Below are positions 14,374-27,330 of a DNA stretch of 64,000 nucleotides, in pieces. The translations under genes and the position numbers were made by a program. The stretch comes from Albula goreensis. Its lineage: Eukaryota > Chordata > Actinopteri > Albuliformes > Albulidae. How positions within the stretch are numbered: position 1 is the stretch's first letter; each line of letters opens with the position of its first letter. Under the pieces are notes generated by a model. The model searched no databases and was not told the DNA's origin. It saw only the letters and a list, made by a program, of their open reading frames with translations. The stretch is from positions 15,005,790 through 15,069,789 of the forward strand of contig CM040746.1 of assembly GCA_022829145.1 (NCBI GenBank). The letters are read 5' to 3'.

Positions 14374-15819
14374 ACAAAAATTTCCCCACCCTTTGGCGGT
14401 CACAGTTTTCGCCCTAGGAGAAAGATATTTGGCATGGAATGTGTGTTTCTGTTCATGCCAACTGGCTAAAAGGGGGTGTGGCAGTGGAAGTGGCCTGGTC
14501 ACAGCTATTGTGAATTTGCGCTTATTTGTATGTGTAACATCAAATCGTTTGCTTGTTTTCCTCTTGATATAACCCTTCGACTAGTGCAACACATGCATTT
14601 GGCTCTGCAGGCAATGAGGCAGAGCTTCAGTACTGCATAATAAACAGCACTGTGTTGCTTGTTCTCCAGATGAAAGGCCAAGGATTAACATACACATTTT
14701 CAAGCAGCACAGCCTGGCAGGTAGTAGAATGTCACACAACACATTGGCTAATTACATTAAAGCACCACATTGTTCCACATCCAAGTATGCCAAAGTAGAT
14801 TTTTACCTTCAGTAAACCAACAGAGAAATTAGTGTCGTCCTCAGCATTATAATTGGTCTTAGGATCGCGGAAATCTAACAAGACCATGTTGCTCTCTACT
14901 CTTCCATCTCTGCACTTTTGTAGCTATGTGGTTTGAGGCTCTAGCCTGCCATAATCTTTAGAATGAATAACAGATATATGCAAATGAAAGACTGTGGATC
15001 CCTAATAATATACAACAAGATCTGTAATAACAAACATTTATTAGACTGTGGCAAATAACATTATTTATTTAGCTCGCCCTTGTGTCCCAGTGCACACACA
15101 TGGCACTTGACTTCTCTGTCTCTGTGGAAGGTGAGGTGAAGGGGAGTTTCTCCTGCTCCATCTGTTGTCATGTTAGGTTTCCTACACATCATCCTCTGTA
15201 AGGTTAATACACTGTATAAACATACATTTGGGAAATCGTAATAATATCACTACCCAGCATGAAGTGATGGGTGGGGGGTGAGGGGGGCGGGGGTACAAAA
15301 GATCCCTTCAAACCACAAATGTCAAATTCGTTCTCTCCTCCCTCATCTGGTTAGCAGGTGTACAGCCAGCTTTGGCCGCAGGCGGCCCAGCTGGGGGGCG
15401 TTCACCCTCTACAGGACGAAAAGGGATCTGCAAGTCCAACATGTGACAGCATCATTTCATCTCTCTATAATGAAGAATTCATGTGTTTACATTTTATTTA
15501 CTTAAATGTTTCCACAATTCCTATATGCTTTTAATATCCTATATGATGATAGTATGACTTTTTAAGTTTTATTTATTGATTGCAGTAGTTTGACCCAGAC
15601 TGTTTGCTGTTTGGAACCAGCTGTTTTTCACAATTAGTGTTGGCAGTGTTGTCCATTTCCCTTCTATGAGCCACCCTCCCTTATCTTTAGAGAGTATGGA
15701 TCTGGATAGCATTTACAATATGAGAGCAAATTCAGTGGCCCTCAAACAAGGAGTCAATCATGGTAACTTTGAGGACAGGACAGGACATGAGCATGGAGCA
15801 GCAATTACGACCATTCAAC

Positions 15820-15858
15820 TCACACACACACAAACACACACACATATATATATATATA
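15820..15858. repeat. Compound (CA)n(TA)n microsatellite
   Basis: Imperfect CA run passing into seven TA units. Confidence 0.95.
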
Positions 15859-18800
15859 CCTCATTGTTACTGCTTCCTCATTCAGTCCCTAGTATGAGTA
15901 GCACCAAATACGTATGGTTTGTAATTGCCATTTATGTTCAATCAGTCTGACAACTGAGCACTTTCACATCATGTAATTGACTACATTAAATTCAATATTT
16001 TACATACATATAACCAGCAATTATTAATGGTAACAAAAACATAATGCATTTTTTGCATAATATACATAGAATTTGGTCATTTGTGTAAATTTTGGTAATT
16101 TGACACTAATTGTAAGAAAGAAAAGTGACCATCTATAATAAATTAACTATGATGATATTTACCAACTTTGAATAAAGAAAACTGCAATTAATTTGGAGCT
16201 ACATTGCAGCTGCTTCAGTATTGCTCAAGAGAAAGCAGAAAGCCAGCCCAGGACAATGCATTAAGGCCTGCCATTGTGTTGAGTGTTAATGGCTGTCTGT
16301 TTGCTGGAGATGTTACAAACCACACGCTGATCTCCTGCATGGTAAACAGCTCGACACCTCCAGGATCTTCATATGGCTGTTTGTTTTGAGTTGTGTTGAT
16401 TTATCTCAGGGGAAATAGAGATTCCATGAATCAGCAAAAACAAACTGGGAGACCTCCAATGGTCACATGATGACGGCACACAAGCTATAATTAATTGGCA
16501 CAGAAGTAGGTGACCCTGCTTAATAGAGAGAGTGCTGGATGACAAAACTTTGACAAGAACATGTATGCTTATGCCAATGTTCAGCTCTGATTTATGCTTC
16601 CTCTCTCTGTAGGCTTACAGCAAATATCTTAAATTTTATTTAAATCTGTTCTCACTTTAGCTCCCCTTGGAAAACAATCTGGAGGAGTCAAAATAATGCC
16701 TTGACACAAAATCCATTGTGTTGTTTAAAAACCTGTCTGTGTTTTAGTTATCTGGTACAAGTCAATGGCATGTTAATAAATGACATTAAAACATATCAAT
16801 ACATTTCACTTTCTTACTTTTGATTGTCATAATCAAAATACTGGTCATTTATCAATATTTGTATTATACTTTTCCTTTTAGAATACAGTAGCCTGTGCTG
16901 CTAGTGTTTACAAGGAATTCATTGCCAAAGTATAACCTATCCACTTCAGCTTTGCACCCTCAACATTTTCATTGTTGAAATTCTTTATTTTGGTGTGTGC
17001 TTTCTAGGGCATTTCATATTGTTTTCTTATTTGAATCAAGACAAGGCACAGAGACCTCTTAAGATCCCTCCAGTTCCTGATGATCAAAAATGTATGCCCC
17101 AACACTCTCATTAAATAATAACCAGAGAACTATTTCATACAATGTTAAAAATGTAAACATAAATAGTATTACTGCCCAAAGCAATTTGGCTCTCTGTAAG
17201 TGTCTATCGCTGTCTCTGTCTCCTAACAAATATTTTGATCATTTTCAAACCAATATGTCCATATGCCACCCTGCCAGTCCATTCCTTGTGTGTTTGTATT
17301 ATGAAGAGATATATTTACATTCTAAGTGTTATCTTATCTGAACACTAGGATAATTACTGTACCTATTTCCATGAGGCTATGAATTACATATCCAAATCCT
17401 ATTTGGGCCAAAAGAAAAAATGTTTGCAATGTGTATTATTTAATTATAAACAGAGTCAAAGTCCACATCATAAAAGAAATGTATTTTGCTCAAGTGATAG
17501 GAGTTCACATACATTCCACCACTCAATATAAAGAAACCTAGAATGTGATTTCATTAACACCTTTTCTGCTTAAGAAAGGATGTGCTCTTTGATAACAAAG
17601 TGCAACACATTACCCAGCACTGTAGCCACTGATAAGCAAGGGCAAAAACGTTTTTAACCTGGGACTCATTTCATGTTAAATAATACAAAAAGTGACATAA
17701 AATTGACACCCACGGTATCTCAGATTGTCCTGTAATGGTTTCTATAACCAGGAAAAAACATGAGCATTCCAGTAACATTACTTGATTTTTTATCTGAAAA
17801 TGTTACATTTAATTAGGTAGAATGTATTTAATAATCTGTAAATATATTTCCCAGCATCCCTGGTGTATCAAACTCCCATATGGATAAGGGTCAGGGTATG
17901 AGGAATTCAAATAAATCATGAAAATCCATTCATGGACGCCAACCTCACCCCAACAGACAGGGTATAACATATGATCTCTGTGTTTGATGATGCTGTTGTT
18001 GTATGATGCTGCAGCTTAGAATATTGCTTCCCCATTTTGTTTACTGTTTACCTCATAAATATGCTAATGGTTATTTTCTCCTATACTTATTACTCATTGA
18101 AGTCATTCATTTTATGTTCTATGATGTAAAAACAGTCACTGATTATATAAAGTACAGAGGATAAGTAGAAAATGAGCAAAAAAATAAAAAACATTGCACT
18201 TCATACTTCTCATGTCCATGTAATTATAATTTGAAGTGTACACTTTAACCTATCATTGAGGATCTTTTTCCTTTCACCTGACTCACCTAACAGTTTGAAT
18301 AGTACCATCTGGTGACATTCAAACTCAAAGGTTCATTAATCATACAGGAAAAAATAGCCATCACCTTATCACTGAAAATATACTGAATGTAGATTTGTAT
18401 TATTCTATTATGCTTGAATGAAGAATACTCCAAGCAGTAGCTTAATAATACTTTGTTAAACATAGCGAATAGGAAGGACTTTGGTCCATATTGGAAGTTG
18501 AGTACTATATTAATTAAGTACATAAATCATACCAATAAAATGTACTTGATTTCTCTTAGATCAAATTATATTTATACAAAATAATGCTATAGGAATGCTT
18601 ATCTGATCTGTTTACTAACCACAGTAAACATTTCAGAACAATCTGAGATGGCGGTTGTCATGCCTTGTTGAGTACACATGGAATGACTCATGAAATATCG
18701 GGGTGTGGTTCTGATGGCATGAAGGATTGGAACAAGATGGTGTTAAGTTTGTTGTTGTATTCATGATCATATATGCGGAATAGATAAAAAAAACAGCAAC

Positions 18801-21800
18801 AGCTTAAACTGCATTCTTGTCTAGACCTGACCCACATATCAAACTACTAAAAATAGGCTTAATCTTCATGTTCGGCAAACTAAACTGTAGCAAAAGGGCA
18901 TTAGGGCTTACATATAATGAACAGGAGTTTCAGATATCCATAGCTCCATGTTAGCTGTTTCAACACCAGCTTGAATGTGACTTGGTGGATCAGTTCACCA
19001 GAGCAGGCCATTTCTGACAGTAGCCAATATTGCTCACACAGAGACTGTGGGAAGTGGAATCAGTTAATACATATTATTTTACCTGTTTGTCATTGGCAAC
19101 ATTTAAGTGACCGATGGAAAAGTCCTCCATGACATTTTTCCTCCCTCTGTGACATATAATGTGCTTGTGCATGCTTCCATGCCAGCCCCAGCCCTGCACA
19201 GCTTCCAGGGGATTCTGCCACCCTGCTCCTGGGTGGAGCCAGCCACACAGGGGCCCGCTTCAGCCCTGGGCTCCAGCCAGCAAGCACCAGAGCTAGTGCT
19301 CCAGTTCTGGGGCCCAATTAGCTGATGCCTCAGCCCACCACCAGGACAAAATTCCCAGCTTGCACAAGATTCCAAGACTTTACAGTTGCATGAACTATGC
19401 TGAAAAAGCAATGAGATTGTTATATGGTTTTCTAGAGTAGGGAATAGTGTACATTGTTTCCATAGCTATTGGTGTGTTATTCCCATCATGCTTGCTGTGG
19501 GTATTAGTAATGTTTTATGTCTGTTATCAGCAGTGGCTTAGCCAGCTTAGGTATTGACAGTGTATGTCACAGGTACACAAATTTTGATTTGGCTGTGGAT
19601 ATGAGTGCAAACTGAAGAGAGTTAATTTTTGTAATGTTAAGTTCTTAAATGTTGTTCAAGATAATATTTATATTTAGCAGCAAGGTAGCAGTGTAACATG
19701 TTCATGACAACACCCTTAAAGTAGCTCTGAATCATGTTAATAAAGCTGACACAACAATACATGCATTCATGACCCTGAAGGGAATGAAGTAACATATACT
19801 CAGACATTTGTGTTAGAACCATCTAACCATTCATTCAGATTAGTCACTTAAGAACTCTGACAGGCCTTAATGTTTTTCATGGCATGTGCCATTCTTGGAC
19901 TTTGAACAGATGGTCATTGTGGTAATATGATTGGAACACAGCGTAAATGTCAGCGCATTCAAGCATAAGGACCAATGAAGCATCCAAGCCACTTTTTTCC
20001 TGAAAAATTCTCACCATGTTCTTTTGACACCTAATGAGTGTTTCTTCCAGGAGCTGCGGCAGACGTCCCAGCTGAGGCTCACAGGTACTTACTCTTGTTA
20101 ACGTCTTCATAAACGGTCTTTCTCAGTTACAGCTGGTGACCGGGTCTTTCGCCGCATTCATTCCACTAAAAGATTTATGTGGTTTAATGCAGTTTTTTAT
20201 CAGGCCTATTTGGATAGTGATGCGCTCTGCTGAATCGAGGCTTGCTAATGATTACCACCTTTGCAGGACTGCCGCTGTGTGCTGTCTGAGATGGTGACAC
20301 CAGCACCGGCCCCTGGGGTCCAGGAGACAATGACATTGGACAGAGATGGATAGTGCCAGGGGCCCCTTGCCCTTCCCTCCGCCTCACTTTGGAGCTTTCA
20401 GCCGTCATCCATGAGCTGCTTTATTGGTCCACACAGGGAACCTGCTCCTGTATTTCAATTCTGGAAGTCACAACAACAAAGTCTCTGCAAAGAAGGTGAG
20501 GAACAACCCAATAAATTCCAAAGATGCACTTAAATATCTGGATTTGTGAGCCTGTTAACTCTTTTCAGTGCCACTTGCTCTATTCCAGCGGCTAAGAATA
20601 CAAAAATGGCAAAATTGTATTCATTGCCGATGCATGCACATTTGTACACATAGTTTGTCATGCTGGTCATAATGATAAAATGCCAGTTGATCCAAGGCCC
20701 AGAGCAGCTTTTAACACTCATATTTTTTGACATCTGTAACTGATTGACAGGCTGACTGGTTTTTGAGCATGAATTCATAATATTTTGTCTCCAAGGTCCA
20801 ATTTAGCACTAAATCTGTAAAAAAAATCTCTCAGTATGTTTCCCATATGTGTGTATTTCCTAAGTTACCCTTTCATACCTTTACAAACATTTATCCTTTA
20901 TCCATAGAAATTAAGGCTATATATACACTATGGTATCTGAACAACATCTTCAGAATGCTGTCATGCAAATATGTTTGTAAAGCATTAATCTATTTTCTGG
21001 TCACTTAACACTTAACATTTGCAAGAAAATGTATATTGAAGGTTATGTTTTTGTTTAAATGAGTTCATGTAATGAAGTAAAAATTATAGCATTATTTCAA
21101 TATTTCGTATATTTATTTGCATTTTATACTATATAATAACTGCTAATAGGTACATGAAATATATGTAATATCCACATTATGCACAATGTACCGTATGTAC
21201 ATTTAAAGACTGAATAAGTAAAAATAAACCCTTGAAAAAATGTTTTTTCAACTTATCCAAGGTTTGAATAATGACTTAGATCAACATGATAATTGTTATG
21301 GGCCTCATTTACAAAACCAATTCAACATTACAAATTAGGAGAAAACTTAAAAATGGGTGAAAAGTAATCAAAACAATAAAGGCTAAATGAAAAACATGCA
21401 GTTCATAGCATTGTAAGACGTTCCCAGTATTTCAGCAAATGTCAAAATGTTATACAACATAACACATCAATTAGCGATCTGTGGGCAATCATTTTTTTTT
21501 TTTTTTATTGCAGTAAATGCTTCTAAACACAAATGATCTTAAAAGATTTGTGATTTCCAGTATATGCACTGGGACTGAATGAATCAATTACTCAAAGTAG
21601 CTCTAAACAAAAGCAGACCAGTCAGTGGTCTGGTATGTTGGTGGCCCAGCCCCATAATTTTGTGTTTAATTAAGCTTTGTTGGAAAAAAAATGAAAATAA
21701 GGCAGCTGTAGATAATGAATCCTTTACTGTTTTATGCATGGTCTTTGTGCTGCCAGCTGAAGCTAAACATTCTTGCTGGGTCAGGCTTGCCATCTGGATG

Positions 21801-22152
21801 AGTTTTGGTTCTCTCAACTAACGAAAGGCAGCAAAATTAAATAAATTCAGTTAAACCAAAATATTCAGGTTGTCACAATCTCTGATATTTGCAATAAATC
21901 AACTTATTTGCAATTTAATCAACCTTCATGGAAAGGAAAGATCTTGTGTAAAGCATTTTCCTGTTTGTTGTTGTTTATGGTGATGTGGTCTTTCTGCACA
22001 GCTCTTCTAACACACTCAATGTGCTGGTTACAGTGCATTATGACACAGTAAGATTTATAAAAAAAATGTTAAAATGCCACATCACTCACTCTTATCACTG
22101 TGATCTATATACCATGGTGCATTGGACATCTATAGGAAGCTTTCACAGGCCT

Positions 22153-22522
22153 GTTACCTTAGTGCCTGATTAGTGTTACCTTAATACCTGATTAGTGTTA
22201 CCTTAATACCTGATTAGTGTTACCTTAGTACCTGATTAGTGTTACCTTAATACCTGATTAGTGTTACCTTAGTGCCTGATTAGTGTTACCTTAATACCTG
22301 ATTAGTGTTACCTTAGTGCCTGATTAATGTTACCTTAGTGCCTGATTAGTGTTACCTTAGTACCTGATTAGTGTTACCTTAATACCTGATTAGTGTTACC
22401 TTAATACCTGATTAATGTTACCTTAGTGCCTGATTAGTGTTACCTTAGTACCTGATTAGTGTTACCTTAATACCTGATTAGTGTTACCTTAATACCTGAT
22501 TAGTGTTACCTTAGTACCTGAT
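22153..22522. repeat. Minisatellite, 22-base unit, 17 copies
   Basis: The unit begins GTTACCTTA and ends CTGATTAGT, with an exact 22-base period from 22,153; the seventeenth copy is cut at its end. Three variants occur at bases 10-12 (GTG, ATA, GTA). Copies are nearly identical otherwise, so the array is young or homogenised. Confidence 0.97.
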
Positions 22523-22788
22523 AAAAACCATTCCAGAGTTACAGTTTATATTCACTTATATTTTTCCAAAAGTCAAAGACGAGGTGAGGAAAAGGGCCTT
22601 TTCCCATAACGCAACTTCATTCTAGAATGTACTGCAAAAGACCCACAGACTAGGATAGTGTCTCTTCCTGAGTTCAAGGATCTGATTGCACTACATAAAG
22701 CTAACAACTGTATCTAGTTCCAACTGGGATTTCAGTTGTGTTGATTTTAAGTTATTGTGTTATTGTATATAATAATAATATAATTTAG

Positions 22789-22897
<109 letters not shown>

Positions 22898-23994
22898 TTA
22901 CAGGGACTTAATGGTGTCATCAATAGCTACTAACAGAACACAAGATGACCAAGATGAACATATCAGGTATTTCTCATAAAATTGCTTGAGAAAATCACAT
23001 CATATAATACATACAAAATACAAGATCTTCCCACACAGTATTTCCCATGTTACCTGTTATGTTTTGTAGCTGTAAGTGTAGAAGAACAACTTCTCAATCC
23101 CATGGCAGAACATTCATCCACATTAAAACTGCAAGACAAACTGAGATGTAATCCCATCCAGTTAAATAAACCATTCTCCATTTTGATTTAAATTAAAAAA
23201 ACCTTAAGCATTGTGTTGATGTATAGATGGTAACATACCCTGTTAATGGCATAGTCCTATAATCCAATTCACTGTACATAACAGAGTATGATTAATGAAG
23301 TGTTGCAGTTCACACTGTAATTTGCAAGTAATACAATATTGCATATTGTCACTTTTTGATGAAGCATATCCACTTAAATCCACAAACAGATAAAGTAACT
23401 GTAATGTGTGTCCACACAAATCAAAACAGATTTTACAATTAATGTTACTTTGTTTGGGTATTTATCTTTGTACTATTTTCTTGAAGTTAATAACATTGTC
23501 AGCTCAATAAGACATTTCTACATAAGAACAATTTCATGACCTCATGCAGTTTTAAATAGATTACCTTTTACTTTTATCTAATAAAATATTATTCTTCTCT
23601 TTTATCCATATAGATTTATGAGACCTTATCTCTTAACAATGAAAATCTCCGATTTTTTTATATTTTATAGATATAATTCAGTATTCAGAGAGTGATCCGT
23701 GTTTTAAAGTAGGTAAGGAGCTTTGGACCATTTGCCCTGAAGATGAACTAAAATCAGCTCAGGTTTGCATATGAGTTTTTGACATGTCTGCCATTAGCTA
23801 TCCACAGTTCTGCTGCATGGAGGTACATATGACTTTGCTATTACAGACCGTTCCTTAGCACACTGAAATCTGTTTCATATGACTTATGAAAGGTCTCGCA
23901 GAGTTTGTCGTGAACTTGTGCTCCCTGCTGGGACTCCCTTTTTTTCCTTTTGGCTCATCCCTTCACATAAACGTCCTCACAAAATATGGTTCTG

Positions 23995-24340
23995 ATAAAA
24001 ACAAATGACAGGCAGTCTCTGTCAGAGTGAATGTAAAGTGTTTCTGATATAAATTACAGATAATCTGAGTCAGATTGAAAATAATGTGGTCCTGATGTGA
24101 ATTACAGATAATCTCAGCCTGAATTAAAGTAATCCTCTGGTATAAATGAGAAATAAACTCAAACTGATTGAAGCTAATCTAAATCTGATGTAAATTACAG
24201 GTAATTTTTTGTCTGAGCAGAAGTTTTATCATATAAGCCCCATTTGGATTGTGGTTTTATCATATAAGAAATTGACATTCTCTGTTCGGGTGAAAGTAAT
24301 GTGATTTTAATAGGAATTACATAATTAAAATCACATAATC
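23995..24340. repeat. Decayed minisatellite, unit about 45-50 bases, with a terminal hairpin
   Basis: CTGATRTRAATTACAGATAAT followed by CAGATTGAAAATAAT-type blocks recur at about 24,045, 24,090, 24,135 and 24,185, each diverged. At the right end ATGTGATTTTAA (24,299-24,310) is exactly complementary to 24,325-24,336. Confidence 0.55.
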
Positions 24341-26894
24341 TATCAGTGTTATGTCATTGTGAAATAAATGAAACACATTTTATGGCAGATATAATATACC
24401 TGCATATACATTTCGCCAAATAATTAACTGTCCATTTCACAGTGGAGGTTCTTTCTTTCATACCATTTTAAAAAACATTTATTTTAAGCAATTTTCAGTG
24501 GTCATTAATGTCTTAATGCCACCAAAGAACACCATTCTAATACTGAGGGGATCTCTCTGCCAGTGATGTCACTTCCATGGGCTGTGGCTCCTTAACAGAT
24601 CCCTGGCTCCTCCTGTTGTTTGTGAAACAGTAACCTTTTACCATTTCTGTCTTCCCGGCAGTGCCACCTCCCATCACTAAAGTGGGCCCAATTCCTGCTT
24701 AGTGACCCCACTAACCACTTCCCATCCACTGTTACTCATGATGCACCCTTCTGCTGGTGTGCACTGGCAGTTGAGAATCACTCTAAAGAAGAAGATATTT
24801 TCAGTGATGCATGTTGTACCATCTATGATCTAACAACTAGTGGCCGAATCTAGAACTGCAGTCAAGCTCAATTCCCACATGAGTCTTTCCTTCTTTCAAC
24901 AGTGTGGAAAATGCACTTATGCACAGATCTTGATTCAGCCCTAAGCGCGTATCATATTGTCATATTATGGATCCAATTGGAATTGTTGAAAACTTGGTAA
25001 TCACTCCGGGAGAATTATATCCATAATTATGACTCAGGCAGAAGCACCTTTCTGTCACCCTATTGGACAGAGCTCTTCTAGCAGTGGCCTATGACTGTTT
25101 TTTTATTTATTTTTGTCCATCTAAAATAATCAGATAATGCTGCGGTGTTTTTATCTGTGTCAATCTTGCACATATGATGGCGCACCTCAGATAGTCAGAC
25201 TGGTGCAACCAGTTAGAAAGGTAACCTCAGAATGAAATAAAGTCAAGGGTCTTGGTAACATGAGGGTGTTTTTGCACTACTGCATTTGTGTTCTAGTGTG
25301 GTCTGTGTCCAAACAGGCATGCATCCACAGGCAGCGTGAGCAGGTGAGGCACATGGACAGCAGCCAGGTGTAGCAGCTGAGGATGGTATCCACTGTCATT
25401 CCCGTCCAACAGCCCTGCAACCCCCACCACCAACACCCCCACCCTCTCCCCACTCACCCCCTACTGTCTGGAACAACGACTTGTTTTTCACTTTGAACCA
25501 ATATATTTGGAAATGTTTTGTCACAGTTTATGGGAATGCGCACACAAGGCGCATGTTTGAATGGATGCCGTGGAAACGGGCAATGTTTAGGACCAATATT
25601 TTCTGCCTTTAATTGCTGGAAATAGGTTTCAGCTGTACTCTCTCCCTGATCACTTTCAGGCCAAAGCTCTCATTATGTCTTTAAAGGAAGCATGCTATGG
25701 GGAGGCTGACAAGAGACAATAAATACCTTGGAGTGAATGTAAGGCCAGGGAGAGCAGACAAACTGACTGAGTATCAATGAATTCACAACAGAAAAACACT
25801 GTATTTCTATCACTGCATGAAGGCGTGCTATACAGAGAAAACCACAAGACTTAAAAACATTTATTTGTTTTAGAAGGTGATTTTTTTTTTCAGAAAATAT
25901 CTTTTTAGAGCATGCACAGATCAGCTTCCTTGATGTATTTTATAGTGTAGTAGCTGGGATTCAGATAGGCTTTTTGCTTGATTGTTCAGCAGAAACAGTT
26001 TTGATAGTTAGATAGGTACAGATTCCACAGGCTACTATCTAGAGATTTGGTGAGAGGACGCTGGAGATGAACAGCAGATGTCTTGTCAGGCAGTGTCCTC
26101 TAGTGGGCAATATTGAAAGAGCAGTGCCACTTCCCTCATTGATGGGAGGGTAGAAAGTAATATCACAGTGGATACTGTAAGTTAAATGCAAAGCCACCAT
26201 TCTGAAATCATATAACAATTATATTTTGCAGTCTATGTTGAGAAATACAGTGCTTGCGTTTTTACTGTTACATGTTGCTCCAGTTGAACCAGTTTGAAAA
26301 AGCACAACAAGTTTATGTTACACTTGGCAAAATATGAAGCACAAAGAATTCAGAACTTTGAAGAATATTTCAGTAGCAGTTTTTGTAAATGTTTTGTGTT
26401 TATGAAATGCATGCCCACCAATGTATTTGAACAGCAGATTAGCCTTAATGTTTCAGTAATGGTAAAGTTTACACTGTGTCCCTATGATCTGTACAGTATT
26501 TAACTTTTCTATCTGTCTTGGACAGTGCTCATTTAAGCGAATGTAACAGGCCTGTGTCTCTCTGTGGCTGTTCCGTTCCATTGACTATCCTGGAATGAGA
26601 TGACCTCACCACGGCATGGAGCAGAGAGTCGTTAGCACCTTTCAATATGCACTGTTGACTTTGTTCTAGGTGTCTGACCCTATCTGAGAACTGTCTCTCA
26701 CTCTGCAGCCACTTTCACACCAGATTTGTTAAAAAAACCAACACTGTCCATCTTCAACTGCTCTCTTAGGACAACTGTCAACAGCACATAGACAAGTGAA
26801 CCACATAAAATACCTTTTTACCTTTAAAGGGCATGTTTTCTCTGTTGGCTGATGGCAGTCCTCTGAAAGTGATCTGAATTTGCTTTGGAAGGGT
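24341..26894. other. Intergenic, no gene recognised
   Basis: No coding signal. Holds a C-rich tract at about 25,420-25,465 and a CTCF-like motif at 26,093-26,109 (- strand CCCACTAGAGGACAC). Confidence 0.55.
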
Positions 26895-27330
26895 GGTATA
26901 CAGTATCAATACAATTTTATTTATCCAAAAAAGGGCAATTCATTTGCAGCTTACCTGGTCCATACACACAACTTCAAAACTCACAGGCAAAGTTTTGAAG
27001 TTGTGTGTATGTAGTTATATGTCAGAGGCAACAGATCAACATACATGGATCAGCACAAGAGAACACTTTGCAGCAGTGAATAAAATAAATAAAATAAAAT
27101 GAAACATTTTGTTACAATACATATATGTAAATAAATAATATAAATAAATGACCAAGTTTAAAAGGAAAGTAGCAGCCATTTAAAATGACTACTGTCAGCG
27201 TTTAGCAGCCTGATAGCAGAAGGAATGAATGACTGAGGGGCACATTGTAACGCCGGCCTGAGGGCATTACAGTGAATTCACTTGACAGAGCATGGTCAGA
27301 TTGGCAAAGTTTGGTGGGATGATAGTGATG
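26895..27330 (-). mobile_element. 3' end of a Rex1/CR1-like LINE, decayed
   Basis: On the - strand TGAATTGCCCTTTTTTGGAT followed by AAATAAAATTG closely resembles the 3' terminus of fish CR1-clade (Rex1-like) LINEs, and upstream TCATTCCTTCTGCTATCAGG then CTGCTAAAC resembles their 3' UTR. No reverse transcriptase frame remains. A 51-base inverted repeat is embedded at 26,961-27,011. The family is recalled from memory, not searched. Confidence 0.5.
26961..27011. repeat. Perfect inverted repeat, 21-base arms, 9-base loop
   Basis: 26,961-26,981 (CATACACACAACTTC...) is the exact complement of 26,991-27,011. It lies in the LINE-like segment. Confidence 0.9.

Larger units (their letters stand above)
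12614..22152. other. Intergenic, no gene recognised
   Basis: Mostly AT-rich. It contains microsatellites listed separately, a GC-rich patch at 19,175-19,350 and a mixed-composition segment at about 20,030-20,420 that may be regulatory. No coding potential recognised. Confidence 0.6.

Noticed and set aside
22153-22522. CRISPR array
   Set aside because: The units are contiguous 22-base repeats with no spacers, in a vertebrate genome: a minisatellite.
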